The notes: a model not told the origin generated them from the sequence alone. Positions 17,965-27,680 are shown, numbered from the stretch's first letter. The stretch is 64,000 bases of DNA from Microvirga sp. KLBC 81 (GCF_003075415.1 NZ_QDAH01000015.1:1-64000), one strand, 5' to 3'. Program-made: numbers and translations.

Positions 17965-18990
17965 ATGGCGAAGATGATGAAGGCAGCGCTCGTTCGCGAG
18001 CTTGGACGTCCCCTGACCATCGAGGAGGTGCAGATTCCCGAGCCTCGCCCAGATCAGATCCTCGTGCGGATCGCTGCGACTGGCGTGTGCCACACCGACC
18101 TTCATGCCGCCAGGGGAGACTGGCCGGTGAAGCCCAATCCGCCTTTCATTCCTGGGCACGAAGGCGTTGGCACCGTCGTGGCGGTGGGTCGTGACGTGAA
18201 GCGGATCAGGGAAGGGGATCGCGTCGGGATCCCTTGGCTGCACACCGCCTGCGGCTACTGCCCGCACTGCCGCACCGGCTGGGAGACGCTGTGCGGTTCG
18301 CAGCAGAACACCGGCTATTCCGTCAATGGCAGCTTCGCCGAGTACGCGGTGGCCGATCCCAACTATGTTGGCCGTCTGCCCGACAGGCTCGAATGGGGGC
18401 CGGCTGCGCCCATCCTCTGCGCAGGCGTCACGGTCTACAAGGGCTTGAAGGAAACGGAGGTCAAGCCGGGCGAATGGGTGGTGATCTCTGGCATCGGCGG
18501 TCTCGGTCACATGGCCGTGCAATATGCCCGCGCCATGGGTATGCGGGTCGCGGCCGTCGATGTGCACCCGGAAAAGCTGTCTCTCGCCAAGTCTCTCGGA
18601 GCCGAAATCACGTTTGACGCCAAGAGAACGGATCCCATGCAGGAATTGCAGAAGGCCATCGGAGGGGCTCATGGAGTCCTTGTGACAGCGGTCTCTCCTG
18701 CCGCCTTCGAGCAAGCCTTCGGCATGCTCCGGTCGCACGGCACGATGGCACTCGTCGGCCTGCCTCCTGGCAAGTTCGCGATGCCGATCTTCGACACTGT
18801 CCTCAAGCGGATTACGGTGCGCGGCTCCATCGTCGGCACGCGGCAGGATCTGGAGGAGGCGCTGGAGTTCGCGGGCCATGGAGCGGTTGCGGCCCATTTC
18901 TCCTGGGACAAGCTCGAGAACATCAATGCCATCTTCGAGCGCATGGAGGCCGGCCAGATTGACGGACGGATCGTGCTGCAAATGCAATGA
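17965..18990 (+). CDS. adhP: Zinc-dependent alcohol dehydrogenase (AdhP-like)
   Basis: A 341-residue medium-chain dehydrogenase that interconverts primary alcohols and aldehydes with NAD. Catalytic zinc ligands are Cys42 (GVCHTDLHAARGDWP) and His65-Glu66 (GHEG). The structural zinc lobe has Cys96, 99, 102 and 110 (CGYCPHCRTGWETLC). The cofactor motif is SGIGGLGHMAVQYARAMG. Length and motifs fit the AdhP/propanol-preferring group. GAGGAGGG precedes the ATG. Located next to the beta-oxidation genes, it might feed alcohol-derived carbon into the pathway, though alcohol dehydrogenases of this kind are widespread and may be unrelated. Confidence 0.93.
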   Translation: MAKMMKAALVRELGRPLTIEEVQIPEPRPDQILVRIAATGVCHTDLHAARGDWPVKPNPPFIPGHEGVGTVVAVGRDVKRIREGDRVGIPWLHTACGYCPHCRTGWETLCGSQQNTGYSVNGSFAEYAVADPNYVGRLPDRLEWGPAAPILCAGVTVYKGLKETEVKPGEWVVISGIGGLGHMAVQYARAMGMRVAAVDVHPEKLSLAKSLGAEITFDAKRTDPMQELQKAIGGAHGVLVTAVSPAAFEQAFGMLRSHGTMALVGLPPGKFAMPIFDTVLKRITVRGSIVGTRQDLEEALEFAGHGAVAAHFSWDKLENINAIFERMEAGQIDGRIVLQMQ

Positions 18991-19008
18991 TCCTGTCACG
19001 TGACTAGG

Positions 19009-19114
19009 GCATCGTGCGGAAAAGTGGACCCGGTTTTCTGCCTCGAACGAAGGGCTCCTGCAGAGAGGGAGCATCGGACCCAAAAGTGCCAGTCCACTTT
19101 TGGGTCCGATGCTC
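19009..19114. repeat. Palindromic intergenic repeat, composite copy 1
   Basis: Two parts. A companion unit at 19009-19041 reads GCATCGTGCGGAAAAGTGGA and on to CCCGGTTTTCTGC. A palindrome at 19069-19114 has perfect 20-bp arms, GAGCATCGGACCCAAAAGTG and its complement, around a 6-base loop. Both units recur near 37.75-37.86 kb, and the palindrome also near 43.35 kb. The 316-base gap between adhP and the HlyD gene holds nothing else that I can see. Confidence 0.8.
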
Positions 19115-19306
19115 TAATAGCCAAAGCCTTCGATCTTGACCAAAGGCCGCAACGGCATTCATGTTTGCAGGAGCATATGCGGCAAGGTGGCTGAGCTTGG
19201 AAGGTGGCTGAGCTTGGCTTCGCGTTTCGCGATCGCACCTTGCCATGTGCGGCCGCTACTTGATGGTCTGCTCCGGTGAATTGGTTCGCTTTTGTCGGGT
19301 TCCTTC

Positions 19307-20305
19307 ATGAAAACCAGGCGGTTAGCTCCAATGACCGTCGTCCTCGTGCTCCTGGCAGCCGCGGGGCTCGGCGCTTATGCCTATTTCCAGAAAACCGCAC
19401 AAACCGTCCCAGCTAACATTGCTCAGGCGAACGGGCGGATCGAGGTCCAGCGCGTCGATATCTCGACCAAGGTTCCCGGCCGCATTGCGTCGATCACCAT
19501 GCGGGAAGGCGACATGGTAAGCGAGGGTCAGGTCGTCGCAATGATGGACGAGACCGAGGTCCGCGCGGAACTCGCAGCAACGAAGGCCGCGGTCGAGCGG
19601 GCTATCCAAGGAGTGGCTCAAGCCAGGGCGACGACAGCGAGCCGTGAGGCGGAACTTGCTCTTGCCGAAGTCCAGCTCAAGCGCTCCACGAACCTGCTTG
19701 AGAAGGATTATACCTCTCGGGCGGAGGCTGACCAAAGGCGCGCAGCGCGAGACGTGGCTGCAGCGGCAGTCCAAGCGGCGAAAGCGGCGATTGGAGATGC
19801 CGAGGCTGCGAGGAAAGTGGCTGAAGCGAATGTGGCGCAGGTTGAGGCGCGCATTGCCGACATGACCTTGAAGGCTCCGATTGCCGGACGCGTCGAGTAC
19901 CGGCTCGTTGAGCCCGGAGAGGTCGTTGCTTCTGGCGGAAAGGTTGTGACGCTGCTCGACCTGTCCGACGTCTATATGACCGTCTTTCTGCCCACTGCCT
20001 CGGTCGGGCAGGTAAGGCTCGGCAGTGAGGCTCGCATCGTTCTCGACGCCGCGCCCGATTACGTAATCCCCGCCAACGTCTCTTTCGTGGCCGCTGAGGC
20101 TCAGTTCACGCCAAAGACGGTGGAGACCGCAGACGAGAGGGCAAAGCTCATGTACCGCGTCAAGGTGAGCGTCCCCATCGAACTCCTCCGGCAGTACCGG
20201 GACTACGTGAAGTCAGGCCTGACAGGGAATGCCTATATCCTGCTCGGCTCCTCCGGCACCTGGCCCGATTGGCTGCAGCCGAGGCTGCCCGATGCCAAGT
20301 CGTGA
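19307..20305 (+). CDS. HlyD family periplasmic adaptor (YhiI-like)
   Basis: A 332-residue membrane-fusion protein. One N-terminal anchor helix (APMTVVLVLLAAAGLGAYAY) is followed by a biotinyl-lipoyl half-motif (NGRIEVQRVDISTKVPGRIA), a long alpha-helical hairpin rich in Ala, Glu and Arg (about residues 90-190), and the second lipoyl half DMTLKAPIAGRVEYRLVEPG. It links an inner-membrane exporter to the outside. It overlaps the following RbbA-like gene by 14 bases, matching E. coli yhiI-rbbA-yhhJ order. The start is uncertain: the ATG at 19307 has a weak binding site, while the ATG at 19331 has AGGCGG upstream. Confidence 0.9.
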   Translation: MKTRRLAPMTVVLVLLAAAGLGAYAYFQKTAQTVPANIAQANGRIEVQRVDISTKVPGRIASITMREGDMVSEGQVVAMMDETEVRAELAATKAAVERAIQGVAQARATTASREAELALAEVQLKRSTNLLEKDYTSRAEADQRRAARDVAAAAVQAAKAAIGDAEAARKVAEANVAQVEARIADMTLKAPIAGRVEYRLVEPGEVVASGGKVVTLLDLSDVYMTVFLPTASVGQVRLGSEARIVLDAAPDYVIPANVSFVAAEAQFTPKTVETADERAKLMYRVKVSVPIELLRQYRDYVKSGLTGNAYILLGSSGTWPDWLQPRLPDAKS

Positions 20306-23033
20306 CGCCGTTCGATTGGAGGGACTCACCCACCGCTATGGGAAAATCCTGGCGGCTGACAACATCTCCATCTGCCTGCCGCTTGGAAGCGCTACGGCAG
20401 TGGTCGGCCCCGACGGCGTCGGAAAATCCACGATGCTCGGGTTGATCGCCGGTGTTCGGCGATTGCAGGAAGGCACGCTGGAGGTGCTCGGCGGGTCTAT
20501 GGCCGATGCCGCACATCGCAACGCCATTGCTGCGCGTATCGCCTACATGCCGCAGGGGCTTGGCAGAAATCTCTATCCCACGCTGTCCGTCGCGGAGAAT
20601 ATCGACTTTCATGCGCGGCTTTTCGGGCTCACTGGACCGGAGCGGAAGACGCGGCTCCAGAATCTCCTCGCCGCCACGGGTCTCGATCCGTTTCCGGATC
20701 GGCCCGCAGGCAAACTCTCCGGCGGCATGAAGCAGAAGCTGTCGCTCTGCTGCGCCCTTGTCCATGATCCCGACCTGCTGATACTCGACGAGCCGACAAC
20801 GGGCGTTGATCCCTTATCTCGCCGGCAGTTCTGGACGCTGATTGCACGCATCCGCGCCGGTCGTCCGGCAATGACTGTCATCGTCGCGACGGCCTACATG
20901 GAGGAAGCGGAGAGCTTCGACCGTGTGATGGCGATCGAGCAGGGGCGGGTTATTGCGGCCGGAGAAACTCGAGATGTGCTGGCGCAGACCGGAGCCTCGA
21001 CCCTCGAAGAGGCTTACCGAAGCCTGCAGACGGGAGCGAAACCAGAGGGCCATTTCACCATTGGGCCCCGGGCTGTCCATGACGGCGCATCGGCTATCGT
21101 AGCGGAGGGGCTGACCCGCCGTTTTGGTGACTTCACGGCCGTCGACCATGTCAGCTTCCGCATCGAGCGCGGCGAGATCTTCGGCTTCCTAGGCTCCAAT
21201 GGCTGCGGAAAGACGACGACCATGAAGATGCTGACCGGTTTGCTGCCCGCGACCGAAGGGCGGGCCGAGCTGTTCGGCAAAGCAGTCGATGCCGGGGATC
21301 TCGATGCCCGCATGCGTGTCGGCTACATGAGTCAAGGCTTCTCGCTCTACGAGGAGCTGACGGTTCGCGGCAATCTCGAACTCCATGCTCGACTGTACCG
21401 TGTCCCGCCGAAAGAAACTGAGGAACGGATTGTCGAGAGCCTTCAGCGCTTTCAGCTCATCGGCGTCGCGGATGATCTGCCGGCCCGGGTTCCGCTCGGA
21501 CTGCGGCAACGCCTGCAGCTTGCGGCTGCGTGCCTTCACAGGCCGCAGATGCTCATCCTCGATGAGCCGACGTCAGGCGTCGATCCGGCCGCGCGGGATC
21601 TTTTTTGGAGGCACCTCGCCGCTCTCTCACGAGATGAGGGCGTGACGATCTTCGTGTCAACGCATTTCATGAACGAGGCGGAGCGCTGCGATCGGATCTC
21701 GCTCATGCACCGAGGGCGCGTACTTGCAATGGGAACGCCTGCCGAGCTTGTGGCCTCCCGCAATGCCACTACGTTGGAGGAGGCGTTCATCACCTATCTC
21801 GCCGAGGGTGGAGAGGAGCCCGGTCCCGTAAAAGCATCCGCCGAAGCTCAAGAGCCAGATAATGGGCCGCTCAAGGGAGCCGGACCAAGCGGGGCAGGAG
21901 AGGCTGGCCGGTTCAGTCGGCTCTGGGCCTTCACTCGCCGGGAAACGCTGGAGCTGCTGCGCGACCGTATCCGGATCGGGTTCGCGCTCGCTATTCCGAT
22001 CTTGCTGCTCATCATCTTCTCCTTCGGCATCTCTTTCGATGTGGAGCATTTGACCTACGCGGCTTTCGACCGTGATCGTTCTGCGGAAAGCCAAGCCTTC
22101 TTGCGCAGCTTCGAAGGCTCTCGCTACTTCGAGGCCAAAGCACCTGTCGATTCCGAGGCCGAGGGCGACAGGCGGTTGACGAGTGGAGAGCTGCGCCTCG
22201 TAGTCGGCATCCCGCCCGGCTTCGGAAAAGACCTTCTTCTGGGACGCCGTCCCGAGGTCAGCATCTGGATCGATGGCGCCAATACGTTTCGCGCTGAAAC
22301 GGTGCGCTCCTACGTTTCCGGCTTGATCATGACCTATGCGAACGAGCTGGCTCGGGAGGCCTCGGCCGGCTCGTCGGGGGTGAGCGCGCCGGTCGATATC
22401 CGACCCCGCTATCTCTACAATCAGGCCTTCCAGTCGGTAAACGCCATCACTCCGGGCGTCATCATGCTGGTTCTCCTGCTCGTCCCCGCCATGATGACCG
22501 CGCTCGGCGTGGTGCGGGAGCGTGAGATCGGGTCCATTGCGAACCTCGAGGCGTCACCGGCGAGCGTGGCCGAATTCCTGATCGGCAAGCAGCTCGCCTA
22601 TGTCGGAATTGGGATGATCAATGTCGTCAGCTTGCTCACCACGGCCGTCTTGGCGTTCGGCGTGCCCTTCAACGGATCCATCGCGGCTTTCGCGCTTGGA
22701 GCCATGATCTATGTTTTCGCCTGCACGGCATTCGGGCTCCTGATCTCGACCGTGGTGTCCACCCAGGTGGCGGCGACATTCGCAACGGCCATTCTCAGCG
22801 TCATTCCTGCCGTGAACTTCTCCGGTTTCATGTATCCGATCGCTTCAGTAGAGGGAGTAGGTCGCATCATTGGCTATGCATTTCCAGCAGGCTGGTTTCA
22901 GAGGATTTCGCTCGGCACCTTCGCCAAGGGTCTAGGCGCTGCTGATCTCGTGTTGGACTACGCGATACTCGCTGGCTTCGGTGTCGTGTTCCTTGCAACC
23001 GCATGTCTCATGCTGTCCAAACAGGAGGCCTGA
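20292..23033 (+). CDS. rbbA: RbbA-like ABC transporter, two ATPase domains plus permease
   Basis: A 913-residue fusion, close to the 911 residues I recall for E. coli RbbA. ATPase domain 1 has Walker A GPDGVGKST (residues 39-47) and LSGGMKQKLSLCCALVHDPD. Domain 2 has GSNGCGKTT (301-309). Its signature reads VPLGLRQRLQLAAACLHRPQ, lacking the usual LSGG. An ABC-2 type permease follows, with helices around IRIGFALAIPILLLIIFSFG and a later cluster from ITPGVIMLVLLLVPAMMTAL. RbbA was named for ribosome-associated ATPase activity, but this operon context fits an exporter. It starts inside the HlyD gene and ends 5 bases before the next permease. Confidence 0.9.
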   Translation: MPSRDAVRLEGLTHRYGKILAADNISICLPLGSATAVVGPDGVGKSTMLGLIAGVRRLQEGTLEVLGGSMADAAHRNAIAARIAYMPQGLGRNLYPTLSVAENIDFHARLFGLTGPERKTRLQNLLAATGLDPFPDRPAGKLSGGMKQKLSLCCALVHDPDLLILDEPTTGVDPLSRRQFWTLIARIRAGRPAMTVIVATAYMEEAESFDRVMAIEQGRVIAAGETRDVLAQTGASTLEEAYRSLQTGAKPEGHFTIGPRAVHDGASAIVAEGLTRRFGDFTAVDHVSFRIERGEIFGFLGSNGCGKTTTMKMLTGLLPATEGRAELFGKAVDAGDLDARMRVGYMSQGFSLYEELTVRGNLELHARLYRVPPKETEERIVESLQRFQLIGVADDLPARVPLGLRQRLQLAAACLHRPQMLILDEPTSGVDPAARDLFWRHLAALSRDEGVTIFVSTHFMNEAERCDRISLMHRGRVLAMGTPAELVASRNATTLEEAFITYLAEGGEEPGPVKASAEAQEPDNGPLKGAGPSGAGEAGRFSRLWAFTRRETLELLRDRIRIGFALAIPILLLIIFSFGISFDVEHLTYAAFDRDRSAESQAFLRSFEGSRYFEAKAPVDSEAEGDRRLTSGELRLVVGIPPGFGKDLLLGRRPEVSIWIDGANTFRAETVRSYVSGLIMTYANELAREASAGSSGVSAPVDIRPRYLYNQAFQSVNAITPGVIMLVLLLVPAMMTALGVVREREIGSIANLEASPASVAEFLIGKQLAYVGIGMINVVSLLTTAVLAFGVPFNGSIAAFALGAMIYVFACTAFGLLISTVVSTQVAATFATAILSVIPAVNFSGFMYPIASVEGVGRIIGYAFPAGWFQRISLGTFAKGLGAADLVLDYAILAGFGVVFLATACLMLSKQEA

Positions 23034-23038
23034 CGGCG

Positions 23039-24163
23039 ATGCGCTTCCTCAAGGACGTCTTCTTCTTGGGATTGAAGGAGTTTTCGAGCCTTCGATATGA
23101 CTACGTCATGCTTGGGCTTGTCGTTTATGCGCTCTCGATTGCGGTGGTGACAGTTGCGCGGGGCGTGAAGCTGGAGGTTTCGAACGCGGCCATCGCCATC
23201 GTCGACCAGGACCGCACGCAACTGAGCCAGAGGCTCGCCGATGCCATCCCGCGGCAATACTTCAAGCCTCCCATAATGGTGGAGGCCGATGCCATCGATC
23301 ATGCCATCGATGCGGGCCGATACACCTTCGTGGTGGAATTCCCGCCACATTTCGAGGCCGATGTGCTAGCGGGTCGCTCGCCGGGGATCGCCGTGCGAGC
23401 CGACGCGACTGCCATCGCCCAGGCAGGGAACGGCATAGCCTATCTCCAGGACATCCTGCTCACCGAAACGGCGAGATACCTCGATCAAGCTGGTGTCAAC
23501 AGCGTACTACCCATCCAAGGCGTCGTCCGCTTCGCCTTCAATCCCAACCTCAATGGTGTCAGATTCAATGGGGTCATGCAGGTGATCAACTCCGTGACCA
23601 TCCTCTCGATCCTGCTTGTGGGCGCTGCTATCATGCGGGAGCGTGAGCACGGGACGATGGAGCATCTCCTGGTGATGCCTGTCACACCGGCGGCCATTGC
23701 TCTCGGCAAGATCTGGGCGAACGGCCTCGTCATCCTGATCGCCGTCTTTCTTTCGGTGCAATTGGTGCTGCGCATGGTGCTCGATATCCCCATCGCAGGC
23801 TCCATTGCACTCTTTCTTGCCGGCACGGTCCTTTATCTTTTTGCCACGACGTCGCTCGGAATCCTGCTGGCGACGATTGCCAATTCCATGCCGCAATTCG
23901 CGTTGCTTGCGATCCCGGTCTTCGTGACGATGATGCTACTCTCCGGCACCATGACTCCCCTGGAGAGCATACCGCAGGCGCTGCAGGCGGCCATGCATGT
24001 TTCGCCTTCGATCTACTTCGTGCGGTTCGCGCAGGCCATTCTTTACCGCGGGGCGGGCTTCCCGATTGTCTGGGAGGACATGGCAATCATGGCCGGGCTT
24101 GGCGTCGTTTTTCTGGTCGTCGCCATCGCGCGATTCCGCAGCATGCTTGCCAAAGCAGGGTGA
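23039..24163 (+). CDS. ABC-2 type permease (YhhJ-like)
   Basis: A 374-residue inner-membrane permease. One N-terminal helix (YDYVMLGLVVYALSIAVVTV) is followed by a periplasmic domain of about 150 residues, then five C-terminal helices starting at QVINSVTILSILLVGAAIMR. The segment REREHGTMEHLLVMPVTPAA is the characteristic ABC-2 coupling motif. It is the last gene of the HlyD-RbbA-permease operon and would pair with the permease half of the RbbA-like protein. The ATG at 23039 lies 5 bases after the previous stop. The substrate is unknown; related systems export drugs or unidentified molecules. Confidence 0.9.
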   Translation: MRFLKDVFFLGLKEFSSLRYDYVMLGLVVYALSIAVVTVARGVKLEVSNAAIAIVDQDRTQLSQRLADAIPRQYFKPPIMVEADAIDHAIDAGRYTFVVEFPPHFEADVLAGRSPGIAVRADATAIAQAGNGIAYLQDILLTETARYLDQAGVNSVLPIQGVVRFAFNPNLNGVRFNGVMQVINSVTILSILLVGAAIMREREHGTMEHLLVMPVTPAAIALGKIWANGLVILIAVFLSVQLVLRMVLDIPIAGSIALFLAGTVLYLFATTSLGILLATIANSMPQFALLAIPVFVTMMLLSGTMTPLESIPQALQAAMHVSPSIYFVRFAQAILYRGAGFPIVWEDMAIMAGLGVVFLVVAIARFRSMLAKAG

Positions 24164-24166
24164 TGA

Positions 24167-24188
24167 GGCGGCATCAGACGATGCCGCC
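24167..24188. terminator. Convergent-end hairpin
   Basis: GGCGGCATC (24167-24175) pairs with GATGCCGCC (24180-24188) across the loop AGAC. It lies between the end of the YhhJ-like gene and the last codons of the convergent rhamnose isomerase gene. No T-run follows, so termination activity is only plausible. Confidence 0.4.
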
Positions 24189-25469
24189 ACCGCCTCCGGT
24201 GACTGCAGGGCGCTGCTTGCCGACCATCTCACGATAGCCGCTCGCCCGATAGGCCGCGATGGGATCGATGGCACCGCCGGCCCTAAAGCGAGCCATGGCG
24301 AGGATCGGCTCCACATCGGTGCGGAACGCGGTCTTCAGCGTCTCGGACGCCATGAGCGGATCGTTGGATTCCTGATAGCTCTCCAGCGCCTTCCGATCCA
24401 CGATTAGCGCCTGCACATAGGCGCGGCGGATCTCGTTGGCACTCCGGATAAGGCTCTCGATCGGGTCCGTCACATTGTGCGACTGATCGATCATGTGAGC
24501 GGGGTGGAAATCCGCCACCTTTCGGTACTCGGCGTCCACCAGCTCGTTGAAGACGAGGAACAGGCGGTAGGGATCGATGGAGCCCGTATCGAGATCGTCG
24601 TCACCATACTTGGAGTCGTTGAAGTGGAAGCCGCCGAGCTTCTTGAACTGGATCAGGCGAGCCACGATCATCTCGATATTGACGTTCGGCGCATGGTGGC
24701 CGAGGTCCACGAGGCAATAAGCCTTCTCACCAAGCTCTGTCGCGATCAGGTAGTTCGTGCCCCAATCCTGGACGACTGTCGAGTAGAAGGCCGGTTCGTA
24801 CATCTTGTGTTCGGAGAAGATGCGCCAGTCTCGAGGTAGCCGTTTATAGATCGTCTTCATGGAGTCGAGATAACGCTCGAAGCTCCGGGTGAAATTCGTC
24901 TGGCCCGGGAAGTTCGAGCCGTCGCCGATCCAGACTGTCAGCGCCTTGGAGCCAATGGCCTCGCCGATCTCGATGCACTCGATATTGTGCTCGATGGCCT
25001 GCTGGCGGGTCGCCGCATCCGTGTGGCTGAGCGACCCGTATTTGTAGCTGTGTTCCTGCCCCGGTGCATCGGAGAAGGTATTGGAGTTCATGGCATCAAA
25101 GCCGAGACCCAGCGCATCAGCGTGAGACTTCAGCTGCGGCGGATCGCTGACCTTGTCCCATGGAATGTGCAGAGAGACGGTCGGCGTCGCCTGCGTCAGC
25201 TGGTGGATCACTGCGCAATCGTCGAGCTTGTCGAAGATGTTGCGCGGCTCGCCAATGCCGGGAAACCGGGCGAAGCGGGTTCCACCTGTGCCGACGCCCC
25301 AGGAGGGGACGGCCACGAAGAACTTCCCGACTTTTTCGGTGATCGCATCGATATCGATGCCTTCGCGGGAGAGCTTTGCCCCGAGAGCGTCGTAGTCGGC
25401 CTTCAGAGCGTTTGAGCGCTTCTCGTTGTCGGTGGCGACGATCTCGGCCCGGATTTTCTGTTCTGACAT
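24174..25469 (-). CDS. rhaI: L-rhamnose isomerase RhaI-type
   Basis: A 431-residue sugar isomerase of the xylose-isomerase-like TIM-barrel fold, expected to convert L-rhamnose to L-rhamnulose with divalent metal. Notable segments are FAVPSWGVGTGGTRFARFPG near the N-terminus, VWIGDGSNFPGQ, IFSEHKMYEPAFYSTVVQDW, VDLGHHAPNVNIE and GGFHFNDSKYGDDDLDTG, where Glu, Asp and His side chains can bind metal. It is the alphaproteobacterial RhaI type, distinct from E. coli RhaA. GGGGAGG precedes the ATG. It follows rhaD by 21 bases in one transcript diverging from rhaR. Confidence 0.93.
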   Translation of the reverse strand: MSEQKIRAEIVATDNEKRSNALKADYDALGAKLSREGIDIDAITEKVGKFFVAVPSWGVGTGGTRFARFPGIGEPRNIFDKLDDCAVIHQLTQATPTVSLHIPWDKVSDPPQLKSHADALGLGFDAMNSNTFSDAPGQEHSYKYGSLSHTDAATRQQAIEHNIECIEIGEAIGSKALTVWIGDGSNFPGQTNFTRSFERYLDSMKTIYKRLPRDWRIFSEHKMYEPAFYSTVVQDWGTNYLIATELGEKAYCLVDLGHHAPNVNIEMIVARLIQFKKLGGFHFNDSKYGDDDLDTGSIDPYRLFLVFNELVDAEYRKVADFHPAHMIDQSHNVTDPIESLIRSANEIRRAYVQALIVDRKALESYQESNDPLMASETLKTAFRTDVEPILAMARFRAGGAIDPIAAYRASGYREMVGKQRPAVTGGGGGIV

Positions 25470-25490
25470 GGTTTCCTCCCCGGCCTGATC

Positions 25491-27596
25491 TTAACGCGTG
25501 AACGACATGGCGTTGCCGGCATCCACGTTGATGATGTTGCCGGTGGACTTCGCCGAAGCGTCGGAGGCGAGGAAATAGATGGCTTCCGCGATATCCTCCG
25601 GGAAGACGTTCAACTTCAGCAGGGAGCGTTTACGGTAATGCTCCTCCAACTCGTCGACGGCGAGCTTGGACGAGGCCGCACGCTGCTCGCGCCATTCGCC
25701 GGACCAGATCTTCGATCCGCGCAGCACCGCGTCCGGGTTGACCGTGTTGACGCGAATGCCGGCCTCCGCGCCTTCGAGAGCCAGGCAGCGGGCGAGGTGG
25801 ATCTCGGCGGCCTTCGCTGTGCAATAGGCCGAGGCGTTAGGTGAGGAGGCGAGGCCGTTTTTCGACGCCACGAAGACGATGTTGCCTCCGAGCTTCTGGC
25901 GGCGGAACAGGCGGAACGCCTCGCGGGAGACCAGGAAGTAACCGGTCGTCAGGATGTCGATGTTCTTGTTCCACATGGCGAGATCGGTCTCCTCGACAGG
26001 AGCCGAAGACGCGATTCCTGCATTCGACACCAGAATGTCGATGCCGCCGAATTCGACTGAGGCCTCGATGAAGGAGTTGAGCACGTCCGTCTCGCTCGTG
26101 ACGTTGAGCTTCACGCCGCGAACCACGTCGTTGCCGAAGCGCTTGCCGAAATCGCCAACGGTTGAAACGAGGGATTCCTGGTCGATATCGGCCAGGACCA
26201 CGCAGGCGCCCTCGCTCATCAGCCGCTCGGCCGTGGCGCGGCCGATACCACCGGCGCCGCCGGTGATGAAGGCCACGCGGCCCGCGAGGCTCTTCGGCTT
26301 GGGCATGCGCTGGAGCTTCGCCTCTTCGAGCAACCAATACTCGATGTCGAACGCCTCCTGCTCGGGTAGTCCTTGGTACTCGGAGACCGAGGAGGCGCCG
26401 CGCATCACGTTGATGGCATTCACATAGAACTCGCTGGCGATCCGGGCCGTAGCCTTGTCGCGGGCGAAGGACAGCATGCCGACGCCCGGGATCAGGAAGA
26501 TCACCGGATTCGGATCGCGCATCTTCGGACTGTTGGAACGCTTGCACTGCTCGTAGTAGCGCGTGTAGTCGGCGCGATAGGCCTCCAGAGCCGCATCGAG
26601 ACCTGTCACCACGGCGTCAACATCCGGGGACTTCGGATCGAAGTTGAGAACGAGTGGACGGATCTTGGTGCGCAAGAAGTGATCCGGGCAGCTTGTGCCG
26701 AGATGCGCCAGCGGCTTCAGGTTGGCCGAGTTGACGAATTCCAGTACCGCGTCCTGATCGTCGAAGTGTCCGAGCTTGCGCTCTGCCTGACTGATCTTGC
26801 CGCGAATTTCCGGCATGAGGCGTGCGGCGAGTTTGCGGCGCTCTTCGCGGGAGAGGCTGGTGGTCACGGCGCCGCCGAAGGCTGGCTTGCCGGCCGTCTT
26901 CTGCGCGAACCACTTGATGGCCTGGTTGATGATGCGCAGCGTCAGCTCGTAGCAGTCCTTCGCGTTATCGGCCCAGGTGAAGAGACCGTGGCTTTCGAGT
27001 ACGACGCCCCTGGCATGGGGATTGGCCTTGGCGAAAGCCTCCAGATCGAGACCAAGCTGAAAGCCGGGGCGACGCCAGGGTAGCCAACCGATCTCGTCGC
27101 CGAAGATTTCCTGTGTGAGTTCGCGTGAGTTCTTGGAGGCTGCGATCGCGATGATCGCATCGGGATGCATGTGGTCGACATGCTTGTAGGGCAGGAAGCC
27201 ATGCAGGGGCGTATCAATGGAGGCTGCGCGTGTGTTCAGGTTGAAGGTCGCGTGAGGCAGGAAGCCGACCATGCGGTCCTCGTCCTCCAGGCCCTTGTAG
27301 AGTGACTTCAGCGAGAGCAGCTTGTCCATGTAGAGGGTGGCGAAACCGTCGAGCTTGATGGTGCCGACATCGCCGCCGGAGCCCTTCACCCAGAGAACCT
27401 CGACCTTCTCGCCGGTGAGGGGATCGGTTTCCATCACCTTGGCCGAGGTGTTGCCGCCGCCATAGTTCGTGATGCGTTTGTCGGCCCCGAGCAGATTGGA
27501 GCGGTAGAGGAGCAGGCCGGGCTCGTCGAGGGTGGCCGCTTTCGCGTCGTCCCACTTATTGTCGAGCAGCTTCACGGTTTGCGTCGCAGTATCCAC
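25491..27596 (-). CDS. rhaD: Rhamnulose-1-phosphate aldolase / lactaldehyde dehydrogenase fusion
   Basis: A 701-residue fusion. The N-terminal class II aldolase (about 1-400) includes TNYGGGNTSAKV and the HPDAIIAIAASKNS region with metal-binding histidines; it splits L-rhamnulose 1-phosphate into dihydroxyacetone phosphate and L-lactaldehyde. The C-terminal SDR domain (about 430-701) has FITGGAGGIGRATAERL and the catalytic YCTAK, and should oxidise or reduce the lactaldehyde. This bifunctional form is standard in rhizobia. It starts with GTG at 27596, preceded by AGGAGG 5 nt upstream. First gene of rhaDI, divergent from rhaR. Confidence 0.94.
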   Translation of the reverse strand: MDTATQTVKLLDNKWDDAKAATLDEPGLLLYRSNLLGADKRITNYGGGNTSAKVMETDPLTGEKVEVLWVKGSGGDVGTIKLDGFATLYMDKLLSLKSLYKGLEDEDRMVGFLPHATFNLNTRAASIDTPLHGFLPYKHVDHMHPDAIIAIAASKNSRELTQEIFGDEIGWLPWRRPGFQLGLDLEAFAKANPHARGVVLESHGLFTWADNAKDCYELTLRIINQAIKWFAQKTAGKPAFGGAVTTSLSREERRKLAARLMPEIRGKISQAERKLGHFDDQDAVLEFVNSANLKPLAHLGTSCPDHFLRTKIRPLVLNFDPKSPDVDAVVTGLDAALEAYRADYTRYYEQCKRSNSPKMRDPNPVIFLIPGVGMLSFARDKATARIASEFYVNAINVMRGASSVSEYQGLPEQEAFDIEYWLLEEAKLQRMPKPKSLAGRVAFITGGAGGIGRATAERLMSEGACVVLADIDQESLVSTVGDFGKRFGNDVVRGVKLNVTSETDVLNSFIEASVEFGGIDILVSNAGIASSAPVEETDLAMWNKNIDILTTGYFLVSREAFRLFRRQKLGGNIVFVASKNGLASSPNASAYCTAKAAEIHLARCLALEGAEAGIRVNTVNPDAVLRGSKIWSGEWREQRAASSKLAVDELEEHYRKRSLLKLNVFPEDIAEAIYFLASDASAKSTGNIINVDAGNAMSFTR

Positions 27597-27680
27597 ATTG
27601 TCCTCCTGCCAAGCTGAAAGCGGGCGCGCAGTGCCTCACGTTTAGGCAAAGAACATTGGCGAGGCCTCCAGTCTTGTCAA

